Of a DNA stretch of 64,000 bases, positions 25,775 through 36,584 are shown in pieces; the stretch's first letter is position 1; each line of letters opens with the position of its first letter. The stretch covers positions 1 to 64,000 of the forward strand of contig NZ_MVHG01000010.1 in NCBI RefSeq assembly GCF_002086125.1, written 5' to 3'. Both the position numbers and the translations under genes were made by a program. The notes under the pieces are model-generated. The model was not told the origin of the DNA. It did not search any database and saw only the letters and a list, made by a program, of their open reading frames with translations. This stretch comes from Mycobacterium arosiense ATCC BAA-1401 = DSM 45069. GTDB lineage: Bacteria; Actinomycetota; Actinomycetes; Mycobacteriales; Mycobacteriaceae.

Positions 25775-26998
25775 GTGTCGACCCGCAGGCTATCGGCCGC
25801 CCAAGCCCGCCGGATAGCCGTTGCGGCCCAAGGTTTTACCGAGCCCCGGCCCGGCGGTGAGATCACCCGGGCGCACCTGAAGCGGCTGATCTCCAGGATT
25901 CAGGTGCTGCAACTGGATTCGGTCTCGGTGGCGGTGCGGGCGCATTACGCGCCGGTGTTCAGCCGGCTCGGCCCCTACGACCGTGACGTGCTCGACCGCG
26001 CCGCCTGGGGCCCGCGTTCGTCGCGGCTGCTGGCGGAATACTGGGCCCACGAGGCCGCGCTGATGGCCGTCGAGGACTGGCCGCTGCTGCGCTGGCGGAT
26101 GCGTCAGTACACACACGGCCGGTGGGGCACCCACATCGTCAAGGCCAACCCGCGGCTGGCCGATGAGATCGTCGCCGCCATCGCCGAGCTCGGGCCCAGC
26201 ACGGCGGGGCAGATCGAGGAGCACCTGGCCGCCAAGTTACTGGCGCCGCGCCGGAAAAAGGGCACCTGGTGGACGCGCAGCGACACCAAATGGGTGGCCG
26301 AGGCGCTGTTCTCCGCCGGGGTGCTCACCACCGCCACCCGGGTGGGGTTCGCGCGCCACTACGACCTGGTAGAGCGGGTGCTGCCGGCCCGCGTGCTGGC
26401 CCGTGAGGTCGACGACGACGAGGCGATCCGCGAGCTCGCGCTGCGGGCCGCCACCGCGCTGGGCGTGGGCACCGAGGCCGACATCCGCGACTACTTCCGG
26501 CTGTCGGCCGCCCAGGTCAGGCCGGCGATCGCCGCGCTGGTGGCCGCCGGTGAGCTCGAGCCCGTCGACGTCGACGGCTGGTCGGCGCCGGCCTATCTGC
26601 GGGCGGGCCGCACGGTGCCCCGCACCGACCGCGGCACCGCGCTGCTGTGTCCGTTCGACCCGCTCATCTTCTTCCGACCGCGCGTCGAGCGCCTGTTCGA
26701 ATTCCATTACCGCATAGAGATTTACACCCCGGCCGCCAAGCGCCAGTACGGCTATTACGTGTGGCCGCTGCTCATGGACGGGCGGTTGGTGGCGCGCGTC
26801 GACCTCAAGGCCGACCGGGCCGCCAACACGTTGCGGGTCCTCGGCGCATTCGGCGAGCCCGACGCGCCCAGGGCCCGCGTGGCCGCGGCACTGGCCGGCG
26901 AGCTTCGGTCGATGGCGTCCTGGCTGGGCCTGGGTGGGTTCAGCGTCGCCGGTAACGGTGATCTGTCCGGCGAGCTGCGCGCATCGTCGCCGGGCTAA
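25775..26998 (+). CDS. AlkX/YcaQ-like winged-helix DNA glycosylase (HTH_42)
   Basis: 407 residues of the HTH_42/YcaQ family, whose characterised members are DNA glycosylases that unhook interstrand crosslinks or excise bulky alkylated bases. The N-terminal segment holds QLDSVSVAVRAHYAP, with Q-L-D matching the QxD catalytic motif described for the AlkX branch. Three winged-helix units follow, with a beta-rich middle (YYVWPLLMDGRLVARVDLK). GTG 25775 start. It stands 54 bp after the coiled-coil gene and 11 bp before thyX, so it is probably co-transcribed. No LexA box was seen. Confidence 0.82.
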   Translation: MSTRRLSAAQARRIAVAAQGFTEPRPGGEITRAHLKRLISRIQVLQLDSVSVAVRAHYAPVFSRLGPYDRDVLDRAAWGPRSSRLLAEYWAHEAALMAVEDWPLLRWRMRQYTHGRWGTHIVKANPRLADEIVAAIAELGPSTAGQIEEHLAAKLLAPRRKKGTWWTRSDTKWVAEALFSAGVLTTATRVGFARHYDLVERVLPARVLAREVDDDEAIRELALRAATALGVGTEADIRDYFRLSAAQVRPAIAALVAAGELEPVDVDGWSAPAYLRAGRTVPRTDRGTALLCPFDPLIFFRPRVERLFEFHYRIEIYTPAAKRQYGYYVWPLLMDGRLVARVDLKADRAANTLRVLGAFGEPDAPRARVAAALAGELRSMASWLGLGGFSVAGNGDLSGELRASSPG

Positions 26999-27009
26999 GG
27001 TGATTGCCC

Positions 27010-28735
<1,726 letters not shown>

Positions 28736-28755
28736 CCCGAGGAGTCTTAAGAGAA

Positions 28756-30432
28756 GTGGACGTAGACCTCGCCCCGCCAGGCCCCTTGGCCACGGGAGGG
28801 TTGCGGGTCACCGCTCTGGGCGGCATCAGCGAAATCGGTCGCAACATGACGGTTTTCGAGCACCTGGGCCGGCTGTTGATCATCGACTGCGGGGTGATGT
28901 TCCCCACGCACGACGAGCCTGGGGTGGATCTGATCCTGCCCGATCTGCGCCACATCGAAGACCGGCTCGACGACATCGAGGCGCTGGTGCTCACCCACGC
29001 CCACGAGGACCACATCGGCGGCATTCCGTTCCTGCTCAAGCTGCGGCCCGACATCCCGGTCGTCGGGTCGAAGTTCACGCTGGCGCTGGTCGCCGCGAAG
29101 TGCCGCGAACATCGCCTTAAGCCCGTGTTCGTCGAGGTGGCCGAGGGCCAAAAAAGCAGTCACGGCGTGTTCGAATGCCAATACTTCGCCGTCAACCACT
29201 CCATCCCCGACGCGCTGGCGATCGCCGTACACACCGGTGCCGGAACGGTTCTGCACACCGGCGACATCAAGCTCGACCAGCTTCCGCTGGACGGCCGACC
29301 GACCGACCTGCCCGGCATGTCCCGGCTCGGTGACGCCGGGGTGGACCTGTTCCTCTGTGATTCAACCAATGCCGAGCACCCCGGCGTCGGGCCCTCGGAA
29401 AGCGAAGTCGGTCCGACGCTGCACCGGCTGATCCGCGGCGCCGAAGGCCGCGTCATCGTGGCGTGCTTCGCCTCCAACGTCGACCGCGTGCAGCAAATCA
29501 TCGACGCCGCAGTCGCATTGGGCCGTCGGGTATCGTTCGTCGGCCGATCCATGGTGCGCAACATGGGCATCGCCCGCGAACTCGGATTCCTGCGGGTCGC
29601 CGATTCGGACGTGATCGACATCGGCGCCGCCGAGATGATGCCGCCCGAGAAGGTGGTGCTGATCACCACCGGCACCCAGGGCGAACCGATGTCGGCGTTG
29701 TCGCGGATGTCACGCGGCGAGCACCGCAGCATCACCCTGACCGCCGGAGACCTGGTGGTGCTGGCGTCATCGCTGATCCCGGGCAACGAGGAAGCGGTCT
29801 ACGGCGTCATCGACGAGCTCGCCAAGATCGGTGCCCGTGTGGTCACTAATGCCCAAGCGCGGGTGCATGTTTCGGGACATGCCTACGCCGGGGAACTGTT
29901 GTTCCTGTACAACGGGATTCGGCCGCGCCACGTCATGCCCGTGCACGGGACATGGCGCATGCTGCGCGCCAACTCCAAACTCGCGGCTCGCACCGGCGTG
30001 CCGGAGGAGTCGATCCTGCTGGCCGAGAACGGGGTGAGTGTCGATTTGGTTTCGGGCAAGGCGGCAATCGCCGGCGCGGTGCCGGTGGGCAAGATGTTCG
30101 TCGACGGCCTGATCAACGGCGACGTCGGCGACATCACCCTGGGCGAGCGGCTCATTCTGTCGTCGGGCTTCGTGGCGGTGACCGTGGTGGTCACCCGCGG
30201 CACCGGGCGTCCGGTCGCCCCGCCGCACCTGCATTCGCGCGGATTCTCCGAGGATCCCAAGGCGCTCGAGCCCGCCGTGCGCAGGGTCGAGGCCGAACTG
30301 GAAGCGCTGGCGGCCGAGAACATCACCGATCCGGGCCGCATCGCGCAGGGTGTGCGGCGCACCGTCGGCAAGTGGGTGGGCGAGACCTACCGCCGGCAGC
30401 CCATGATCGTGCCGACCGTCATCGAGGTCTGA
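28756..30432 (+). CDS. rnj: Ribonuclease J
   Basis: 558 residues, matching M. tuberculosis RNase J (Rv2752c) in length. It is a metallo-beta-lactamase-fold exo/endoribonuclease for mRNA turnover and rRNA maturation. Zinc motif HAHEDH lies at residues 81-86 and later histidines follow (NHSIPD, HTGD, HVSGHA). The beta-CASP and C-terminal domains are complete. GTG 28756 gives VDVDLAPPGPL. A duplicated 13-bp scrap of the next gene's 3' end lies three bases beyond its stop. Confidence 0.97.
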   Translation: MDVDLAPPGPLATGGLRVTALGGISEIGRNMTVFEHLGRLLIIDCGVMFPTHDEPGVDLILPDLRHIEDRLDDIEALVLTHAHEDHIGGIPFLLKLRPDIPVVGSKFTLALVAAKCREHRLKPVFVEVAEGQKSSHGVFECQYFAVNHSIPDALAIAVHTGAGTVLHTGDIKLDQLPLDGRPTDLPGMSRLGDAGVDLFLCDSTNAEHPGVGPSESEVGPTLHRLIRGAEGRVIVACFASNVDRVQQIIDAAVALGRRVSFVGRSMVRNMGIARELGFLRVADSDVIDIGAAEMMPPEKVVLITTGTQGEPMSALSRMSRGEHRSITLTAGDLVVLASSLIPGNEEAVYGVIDELAKIGARVVTNAQARVHVSGHAYAGELLFLYNGIRPRHVMPVHGTWRMLRANSKLAARTGVPEESILLAENGVSVDLVSGKAAIAGAVPVGKMFVDGLINGDVGDITLGERLILSSGFVAVTVVVTRGTGRPVAPPHLHSRGFSEDPKALEPAVRRVEAELEALAAENITDPGRIAQGVRRTVGKWVGETYRRQPMIVPTVIEV

Positions 30433-30434
30433 CT

Positions 30435-30543
30435 AGATCTTCTCGGCTCTGGCGCCGCGAAACTTAACCATTGCGGTGCTGACCGGCGTGTCGTCGCAGA
30501 CGTTTACGTGTCGCGCAGGACCATGCAGTCAGATCTTCTCGGC
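30435..30543. repeat. 13-bp direct repeat: duplicated 3' end of the methyltransferase gene
   Basis: AGATCTTCTCGGC occurs at 30435-30447 and 30531-30543. On the minus strand both copies read ...GCCGAGAAGATCT followed by a stop: AEKI-stop at the real end and A-R-A-E-K-I-stop in the outer copy. The outer copy looks like a vestige of an earlier or duplicated gene end. Confidence 0.6.
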
Positions 30544-31401
30544 GTAGGCCGACCACTCCAGTTGCGAGGCCTTGAGCTTGCGGCCGGTGGGCTCGACATA
30601 GCGCTGCACCAGCTCGTCGGGACCGGCCTGCTCCACCAGCCGCCAGCCGTACTCGCCGAGGAACTCGGCGACCTCGTCGGGCTGCAGACCGAAATGCCAC
30701 AATTGCCGTCGCTGGCGCACGGTCCGGTACAGCGTGCGGGTGCCGTACCGATTGGTGCCGTCGATGAAATCCTTACGCACATAGGTGAACACCAAACGGC
30801 TGCCGGGCGCGGTCGCGCGCAAGCCGTCCAGGGTGCGCCGCACTGTCGCCTCGGTGAGGTATTGGGTGACGCCCTCGCAGATGAAGAACACCCGGTAGTC
30901 GGTGCGATAACCGTGCTCGGCGAGCGACGTGAGCAGGTCGTCATGCTCGAGGTTCAACGCCACCAACCGAACTGACAGCGGCAGCTCCCCGAGCACCCGA
31001 CGGACGGTCTTGAACTTCCTCGCGACGTTGACGGGCAAATCGACCTCGAACACCGGCATGCGGACTCGCCGCGTCAGCAGGTAGGCCCGGGTGTCCAGGC
31101 CCGCGCCGAGGATGACGACGGCGTTGATGTCGTCCAACGACTCCGTGAGCTTGTCGGCGATGAATCGCTTGCGGCAGGCCAGGTTCGCCCACAGTCCCGG
31201 GCCGGTGAACTCCGAGCCGCGGATCAGCAGCCGGCGCACGGGTGCGAAGCGGGTGGCGCTGACGAGCCACCGCAGCGGGGCGGGCAAAAAGAGCTCGGCG
31301 AAATCGTCGTCGACCAGGCGGTGTCCGGGCTCCTCGTTCTGCTCGACGGCGGCCAGCACCATCGGGCCAAATGCCGTCTGCGCAACCGGGTTTCGGGCCA
31401 T
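30529..31401 (-). CDS. SAM-dependent methyltransferase, leucine-carboxyl-methyltransferase-like (Rv2751-like)
   Basis: 290 residues of the PPM/LCMT fold family that is expanded in mycobacteria. It has the SAM motif VVILGAGLDTRAY, followed by EVDLP and FICEGVTQYL, then VFTYVRKDFIDG. The substrate is unknown; the family methylates diverse carboxylates or lipids. Start ATG 31401 (MARNPVAQTA) is the family-typical one; the open frame continues upstream only into the SDR gene. It lies 5 bp after the SDR stop, so it is probably translated together with it. Confidence 0.85.
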   Translation of the reverse strand: MARNPVAQTAFGPMVLAAVEQNEEPGHRLVDDDFAELFLPAPLRWLVSATRFAPVRRLLIRGSEFTGPGLWANLACRKRFIADKLTESLDDINAVVILGAGLDTRAYLLTRRVRMPVFEVDLPVNVARKFKTVRRVLGELPLSVRLVALNLEHDDLLTSLAEHGYRTDYRVFFICEGVTQYLTEATVRRTLDGLRATAPGSRLVFTYVRKDFIDGTNRYGTRTLYRTVRQRRQLWHFGLQPDEVAEFLGEYGWRLVEQAGPDELVQRYVEPTGRKLKASQLEWSAYAEKI

Positions 31402-31406
31402 GGTGA

Positions 31407-32237
31407 CTACTTGTTCAAAAATCCCGCGTCGACGGGCAGGGTCACGCCGGTGATGTAGCGAGCCTGGTCGGACACCAGCCACGCCACCGCGTTGGCGACG
31501 TCCTCGACGTCGAGCACCTCCACGGGCATGGCGTTGCCCATGGCTCCCGGCGTGTCGGTCGCGGCGGCCATCTTCGCCAGCCACTCGCGGGTGAACTCGT
31601 TGTTGATCATCGGCGTCTCGACCCCGGACGGATGGATCGAATTAACCCGAATCATCTGTCCCGCAAGCAGATTCGCGTATACCCGCATCAACCCGACCAC
31701 CCCGTGTTTGGCGGCGGCATAGCCGACGGAACCGGCGTCGGGGCTGCCGACCCCGGCCAGCCCCGCGCTCGAGCTGATCAGCACGATCGACCCGCCGGTG
31801 CCCTGCTTGACCATCGTGGGTATCGCCACCTTGATGGTGTTATAGACGCCGGTCAGGTTGACGTCGATGACGTCGCGCCACCCGTCGTCACCGGATTGCA
31901 TGGGCGCGATCCCGGCGTTGGCCACCACGATGTCCAGCCGGCCGAACTCGTCCAGGCCGGCCTGCAGCGCCGCCGCCAGCGATTCGCGGTCACGGACGTC
32001 GCCACGAGAGGCCACGATGCGGGAGCCGGTGTCTTCCACCAGCTTCACGGTGGCCGCCAGGTCTTCAGGCGTGGAAAGCGCGTAGGGCACGCTCGCGATC
32101 TGGTCGCACAGGTCGACGGCAATGATGTCCGCGCCGTCGGTGGCCAGCCGCGCCGCGTGCGCTCGGCCCTGCCCGCGCGCCGCGCCGGTGATGAATGCGA
32201 CCTTGCCCTTCAGGGGCCCTTCCGACGACCGAGTCAT
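31407..32237 (-). CDS. Mycofactocin-dependent-type short-chain dehydrogenase (Rv2750-like)
   Basis: 276 residues. The NAD-binding loop [16 protein letters not shown] is the hallmark of the mycofactocin-coupled SDR family, whose bound nicotinamide is re-oxidised by the peptide-derived cofactor mycofactocin. NAG, an SSSAGLAG loop and the catalytic Y-x3-K (YAAAKHG) are present. It probably oxidises an alcohol, substrate unknown. The start codon overlaps the stop of the ABM gene (TGATG). Homologue of M. tuberculosis Rv2750. Confidence 0.9.
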   Translation of the reverse strand: MTRSSEGPLKGKVAFITGAARGQGRAHAARLATDGADIIAVDLCDQIASVPYALSTPEDLAATVKLVEDTGSRIVASRGDVRDRESLAAALQAGLDEFGRLDIVVANAGIAPMQSGDDGWRDVIDVNLTGVYNTIKVAIPTMVKQGTGGSIVLISSSAGLAGVGSPDAGSVGYAAAKHGVVGLMRVYANLLAGQMIRVNSIHPSGVETPMINNEFTREWLAKMAAATDTPGAMGNAMPVEVLDVEDVANAVAWLVSDQARYITGVTLPVDAGFLNK

Positions 32238-32551
32238 CAGGGCCGCAACTGTCCTTTGGCCGGATCGCCCGCCGGCACCGGCTGCAGCATCTTGATGTCG
32301 GGCGCCCCGTCCAGGTGCTCGCCGGCCGCGGTGAACATCTTGGTGACCGCCGGCGCGGTGCTGTGCGCCTTGAGCGCCTCGGCGTCGGCCCACTGCTCGA
32401 CGAAGACAAAGGTCTCACCCGACTGGTGCAGTGAATACACCTGGCAGCCCGGCTCGTCGTGCACTTCTTCGACCGCCCGCGTGAGGATGTCGCGAACGGT
32501 GTCGACCGACTCGGGTTTGACAGTCATGGTGGCGACGACAACAACGGGCAT
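32237..32551 (-). CDS. Antibiotic-biosynthesis monooxygenase (ABM) domain protein (Rv2749-like)
   Basis: 104 residues, equal in length to M. tuberculosis Rv2749. It has a small dimeric alpha-beta barrel fold with the ABM pattern ([33 protein letters not shown]). Members can be quinone or haem monooxygenases or non-enzymatic stress proteins; no cofactor can be assigned here. It sits first in a three-gene minus-strand run with the SDR and methyltransferase. It is divergent from ftsK across about 170 bp. Confidence 0.85.
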   Translation of the reverse strand: MPVVVVATMTVKPESVDTVRDILTRAVEEVHDEPGCQVYSLHQSGETFVFVEQWADAEALKAHSTAPAVTKMFTAAGEHLDGAPDIKMLQPVPAGDPAKGQLRP

Positions 32552-32719
32552 TGATGGCCTCCTGGGCGCTCCGGGGGTGGGTGACGAGCACAACTTTTCG
32601 CAACCGGATGTCACCCTACTCACGCGATCCGGCGTCGATTCGGGCCATGCCCGACAAGCCGGGCCGTTACCAGTGTGGCGGGTGGTGTAGATGATGCCCT
32701 TGCGACTAGGCTTGCTGAC

Positions 32720-35230
32720 ATGCCCAGTAAGACCGCCGCCCGCTCCGGAAGCCGAACGAGCAGGTCAAAGGCCGCATCGCGGCCCAGCGGGTCCCGGGGA
32801 GGGCGCCCCGCGGCGCCCCGCAAGAGGATCGGTAAGCCCGCCAGGCGCCGCAGCCAGTCGCCGTTGGTTTCCGCCGGGCTGACCTGCGGTCGCGCCATGC
32901 GTGCCATCTGGTTGATGGCGGCGCGGGGGACCGGCGGCGCGGCCCGGTCGATCGGGCGGGCCCATGACATCGACCCCGGGCATCGCCGCGATGGCATCGC
33001 GCTGCTGCTGCTGGGCTTTTCCGTGGTGGTCGCCGCCAGTTCGTGGTTTCACGCCGCCGGGCCGGTGGGGGCCTGGGTCGACACGGCGCTGCGGACCTTC
33101 CTCGGCGCGGGCGTGCTGGCGCTGCCGGTCGCCACCGCCGCGGTGGCGGTGACCCTGATGCGCACCGAGCCGAACCCCGACGTGCGGCCCCGGCTGATCC
33201 TGGGCGCCAGCCTGGTCACCCTGTCGGTGCTCGGGTTGCGCCACCTGTGGTCCGGTTCGCCGGGCGACCCGGAAGCGCGCCGCCGCGCGGCCGGTTTCAT
33301 CGGCTTCGCCATCGGTGGGCCGCTCTCGGACGGGCTCACCCCGTGGATCGCCGCGCCGCTGTTGTTCATCGGCTTCATGTTCGGGTTGTTGCTGCTGACC
33401 GGCACCACCATCCGCGAGGTGCCCGTGGTGATGCGCAACCTCTTCCACACCCGGTTCGTCGACGAGGACTACGACGACGAGCCCTACGACTACGCGGACG
33501 AGTTCGACGACGACGGCGCGGACGACCGCTACCACGACGAGGGTCCTCCCGCCCCGGACGAGGCGCCGCCGCCGGCGTGGTCGCCGGACGACGACGCCCA
33601 GGCCGCGCTGCAGGACGACATTCCCACCGTGCCCGAGCCCGCCGTCCAGGCGTCGTCGCGGGGCCGCAAGCGCGGACGGTCGGCGGACAAGCACGACACC
33701 GTCGAGCTGGACCGGGTCGTCGAGGGCCCCTACACGCTGCCGTCGCTGAACCTGCTGGTCGCCGGGGACCCGCCCAAGAAGCGCAGCGCCGCGAACAACG
33801 TCATGGCCGACGCCATCACGGAGGTGCTGACCCAGTTCAAGGTGGACGCCGCCGTCACCGGGTGCACCCGCGGGCCGACCGTCACCCGCTACGAGGTCGA
33901 GCTGGGGCCGGGCGTGAAGGTCGAGAAGATCACCGCCCTGCAGAAGAACATCGCTTATGCGGTGGCCACCGAGAGCGTGCGCATGCTGGCCCCGATCCCG
34001 GGCAAGTCGGCCGTCGGCATCGAGGTGCCCAACACCGACCGGGAAATGGTGCGGCTGGCCGACGTGCTCACCGCGCCGTCCACCCGGCGCGACCACCACC
34101 CGCTGGTGATCGGGCTGGGCAAGGACATCGAGGGCGACTTCATCTCGGCCAACCTGGCCAAGATGCCGCACCTGCTGGTGGCCGGCTCCACGGGATCCGG
34201 TAAGTCCAGCTTCGTCAACTCGATGCTGATCTCGCTGCTGGCGCGCGCCACCCCCGAAGAGGTCAGGATGATCCTGATCGACCCCAAGATGGTGGAACTC
34301 ACGCCGTACGAAGGCATTCCGCACCTGATCACCCCGATCATCACCCAGCCCAAGAAGGCGGCGGCCGCGCTGGCGTGGCTGGTCGAGGAGATGGAGCAGC
34401 GCTACCAGGACATGCAGGCCTCCCGGGTGCGCCACATCGACGACTTCAACGAAAAGGTGCGCTCGGGTGCCATCACCGCGCCGCTGGGCAGCCAGCGCGA
34501 GTACCGGCCCTACCCGTATGTGGTGGCGATCGTCGACGAGCTGGCCGACCTGATGATGACCGCCCCCCGCGACGTCGAGGACGCGATCGTGCGGATCACC
34601 CAAAAGGCCCGCGCCGCCGGCATCCACCTGGTGCTGGCCACCCAGCGTCCGTCGGTGGACGTGGTCACCGGTCTGATCAAGACGAACGTGCCGTCCCGGC
34701 TGGCGTTCGCCACGTCGTCGCTGACCGACAGCCGCGTCATCCTGGACCAGGCCGGCGCGGAGAAGCTGATCGGCATGGGCGATGGCCTGTTCCTGCCGAT
34801 GGGCGCGAGCAAGCCGATCCGGCTGCAGGGCGCGTTCATCACCGACGAGGAGATCCACGCCGTCGTCACGGCCTGCAAGGACCAGGCCGAACCCGAGTAC
34901 ACCGAGGGCGTCACCACCGCCAAGCCCACCGGGGAACGCACCGACGTCGACCCCGACATCGGGGACGACATGGACGTGTTCCTGCAGGCCGTCGAGCTGG
35001 TGGTGTCCAGCCAGTTCGGCTCGACGTCGATGCTGCAGCGCAAGCTGCGCGTCGGCTTCGCCAAGGCCGGCCGGCTGATGGACCTGATGGAGACCCGCGG
35101 CATCGTCGGGCCGTCGGAGGGCTCCAAGGCGCGCGAGGTGCTGATCAAGCCCGACGAGCTGGCCGGAACGCTGGCGCTCATCCGCGGCGGTGCCGACGCC
35201 AACGGCGGCGATTCCGACGGAGTCGATTAA
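32720..35230 (+). CDS. ftsK: DNA translocase FtsK/SpoIIIE
   Basis: 836 residues. It moves the chromosome terminus through the closing septum and activates XerCD recombination. A basic N-terminal tail (S/R/K/G-rich) is followed by a membrane domain of about four helices (residues about 85-235), an acidic Asp/Glu linker, and the RecA-like motor with Walker A GSTGSGKS at 489-496 and the LIDPKMVEL and DELADLMM motifs. A C-terminal winged-helix gamma domain (FGSTSMLQRKLRVGFAKAGRLMDLME) reads KOPS sites. Start ATG 32720 (MPSKTAARSGS) matches the mycobacterial pattern; upstream codons lack coding character. Confidence 0.95.
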   Translation: MPSKTAARSGSRTSRSKAASRPSGSRGGRPAAPRKRIGKPARRRSQSPLVSAGLTCGRAMRAIWLMAARGTGGAARSIGRAHDIDPGHRRDGIALLLLGFSVVVAASSWFHAAGPVGAWVDTALRTFLGAGVLALPVATAAVAVTLMRTEPNPDVRPRLILGASLVTLSVLGLRHLWSGSPGDPEARRRAAGFIGFAIGGPLSDGLTPWIAAPLLFIGFMFGLLLLTGTTIREVPVVMRNLFHTRFVDEDYDDEPYDYADEFDDDGADDRYHDEGPPAPDEAPPPAWSPDDDAQAALQDDIPTVPEPAVQASSRGRKRGRSADKHDTVELDRVVEGPYTLPSLNLLVAGDPPKKRSAANNVMADAITEVLTQFKVDAAVTGCTRGPTVTRYEVELGPGVKVEKITALQKNIAYAVATESVRMLAPIPGKSAVGIEVPNTDREMVRLADVLTAPSTRRDHHPLVIGLGKDIEGDFISANLAKMPHLLVAGSTGSGKSSFVNSMLISLLARATPEEVRMILIDPKMVELTPYEGIPHLITPIITQPKKAAAALAWLVEEMEQRYQDMQASRVRHIDDFNEKVRSGAITAPLGSQREYRPYPYVVAIVDELADLMMTAPRDVEDAIVRITQKARAAGIHLVLATQRPSVDVVTGLIKTNVPSRLAFATSSLTDSRVILDQAGAEKLIGMGDGLFLPMGASKPIRLQGAFITDEEIHAVVTACKDQAEPEYTEGVTTAKPTGERTDVDPDIGDDMDVFLQAVELVVSSQFGSTSMLQRKLRVGFAKAGRLMDLMETRGIVGPSEGSKAREVLIKPDELAGTLALIRGGADANGGDSDGVD

Positions 35231-35232
35231 CG

Positions 35233-35290
35233 CGAGCAGACACAAAAGCACCCAAATTACCGGCGTGTCGGAGGCTTTTGCGTCTGCTCG
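35233..35290. terminator. Bidirectional hairpin between ftsK and argA
   Basis: A 17-bp inverted repeat, CGAGCAGACACAAAAGC (35233-35249) with GCTTTTGCGTCTGCTCG (35274-35290), pairs with one mismatch around a 24-nt loop. It fills the gap between the convergent ftsK and argA genes. The A/T tracts within the arms fit a two-way transcription terminator. Confidence 0.7.
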
Positions 35291-35295
35291 GCCAG

Positions 35296-35811
35296 TTAAA
35301 GCACCAACAGCATCCGCGAGTTGCCGAGAATGTTCGGCTTGACGTAGCTGAGGTCCAGGAACTCGGCGACACCGATGTCGTAGGAGCGGCACATCTCCTC
35401 GAACACCTCGGCGGTCACCGGCGTGCCCTCGATCTCGGTGAACCCGTGCCGGGCGAAGAACTCGGTCTCGAACGTCAAGACGAACAGCCGCTTCAGCGCC
35501 AGCTCGCGGGCGACCTCGAGCAGCCGGTCGACGATCGCGTGGCCGATTCCGTGGCCGGTCATCGCCGGATCGACCGCGACGGTGCGGATCTCGCCGAGGT
35601 CGGACCACATCACGTGCAGCGCACCGCAACCGACCACGCGGCCCTGGTGCTCGGCCACCCAGAACTCCTGCACGGCCTCGTACAGCGTCACCAGATTCTT
35701 CTCGAGCAGGATCTTTCCGGCGTAGGTGTCGACCAGGTGCTTGATGGCCGGAACGTCGGACGTTCGCGCGCGCCGAACCGGCGGCCGATAGCGCTGTGGA
35801 CTTCTGCTCAC
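35296..35811 (-). CDS. argA: N-acetylglutamate synthase (GNAT, ArgA-type)
   Basis: 171 residues, close to M. tuberculosis Rv2747 (174 residues), the stand-alone GNAT-fold enzyme that acetylates glutamate or glutamine for arginine synthesis. The acetyl-CoA motif is GHGIGHAIVDRL, with core VGCGALHVMWSDLGEIRTVAVDP and the C-terminal EIEGTPVTAEVF. It lacks the kinase-like domain of E. coli ArgA, as in mycobacteria. A three-residue gap relative to M. tuberculosis lies in the VAEHQGRVVG loop. Confidence 0.9.
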   Translation of the reverse strand: MSRSPQRYRPPVRRARTSDVPAIKHLVDTYAGKILLEKNLVTLYEAVQEFWVAEHQGRVVGCGALHVMWSDLGEIRTVAVDPAMTGHGIGHAIVDRLLEVARELALKRLFVLTFETEFFARHGFTEIEGTPVTAEVFEEMCRSYDIGVAEFLDLSYVKPNILGNSRMLLVL

Positions 35812-35867
35812 GGCTAACAGTATCGACGTCTCGGACGGCCGTGCTGGTCAACCGTTATTCTGTTGCC

Positions 35868-36476
35868 GTGTCGGGGCAGCCGCAGACGGGTCCGCTAACC
35901 GGACCGCCGGGCCGCGTAAACATCGCCAATCTCGCCAATACGCTGACCCTGTTGCGGCTGGTGCTGGTGCCGGTCTTCCTGCTCGCACTGTTCGCCGGTG
36001 ACGGCCGCGAAACCGGCTTCCGCGTCGTCGCTTTCGTCATCTTCGCGGTCGCCTGCATCACCGATCGGCTGGACGGCCTGCTGGCCCGCAACTACGGCAT
36101 GGCGACCGAATTCGGCGCGTTCGTCGATCCGATCGCCGACAAGACACTGGTGGGGTCGGCGCTGATCGGGCTCTCGATGCTCGGCGAGCTGCCGTGGTGG
36201 GTCACGGTGCTGATCCTGACGCGCGAATTCGGGGTGACGGTGCTGCGGTTGGCCGTCATTCGTCGCGGCGTCATCCCGGCCAGCTGGGGCGGCAAACTCA
36301 AGACGGTGGTGCAGGTGCTCGCCATCGGATTGTTCGTGCTGCCCTGGACGGGCGCGCCGGGGCCCTTCCGGACGGTTGCGGCGGTGGTGCTGGGTGCGGC
36401 GATCGTGCTGACCGTGATCACCGGGGTGGACTACGTCGTGTCGACGGTTCGGGAAGTCCGCCGCACGGCCGGTTGA
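35868..36476 (+). CDS. pgsA3: CDP-alcohol phosphatidyltransferase (PgsA3-like)
   Basis: 202 residues with several membrane helices and the complete CDP-alcohol phosphotransferase motif DGLLARNYGMATEFGAFVDPIAD. It makes phosphatidylglycerol-phosphate from CDP-diacylglycerol, supplying phosphatidylglycerol and cardiolipin. GTG 35868 start. M. tuberculosis has several PgsA paralogues; this corresponds in position to Rv2746c, upstream of clgR, and neighbouring envelope-stress genes fit a lipid role. Confidence 0.9.
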   Translation: MSGQPQTGPLTGPPGRVNIANLANTLTLLRLVLVPVFLLALFAGDGRETGFRVVAFVIFAVACITDRLDGLLARNYGMATEFGAFVDPIADKTLVGSALIGLSMLGELPWWVTVLILTREFGVTVLRLAVIRRGVIPASWGGKLKTVVQVLAIGLFVLPWTGAPGPFRTVAAVVLGAAIVLTVITGVDYVVSTVREVRRTAG

Positions 36477-36493
36477 TATACCGGCGCCGACCG

Positions 36494-36519
36494 GGAACCA
36501 GACCACCGCCCTCGGCGTT
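36494..36519 (+). promoter_or_regulatory. Candidate SigE/SigH-type promoter of clgR
   Basis: GGAAC (36494-36498) and CGTT (36516-36519) are separated by 17 bp, matching the ECF sigma consensus for mycobacterial SigE/SigH. It is 66 bp before the clgR start. Known SigE control of the clgR-pspA operon in M. tuberculosis supports it. Confidence 0.6.
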
Positions 36520-36584
36520 CACCTAAATGAGCACCTGCGCAGCAGTACGTGCAGCGCGGGGCCGACCTGACGAAGGAGGGCGGG

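Noticed and set aside
32765..35851. A minus-strand open frame of about 1028 codons opposite ftsK
   Set aside because: It is antisense to a clearly conserved gene, has no recognisable domain, and its composition is what a GC-rich reverse frame gives.
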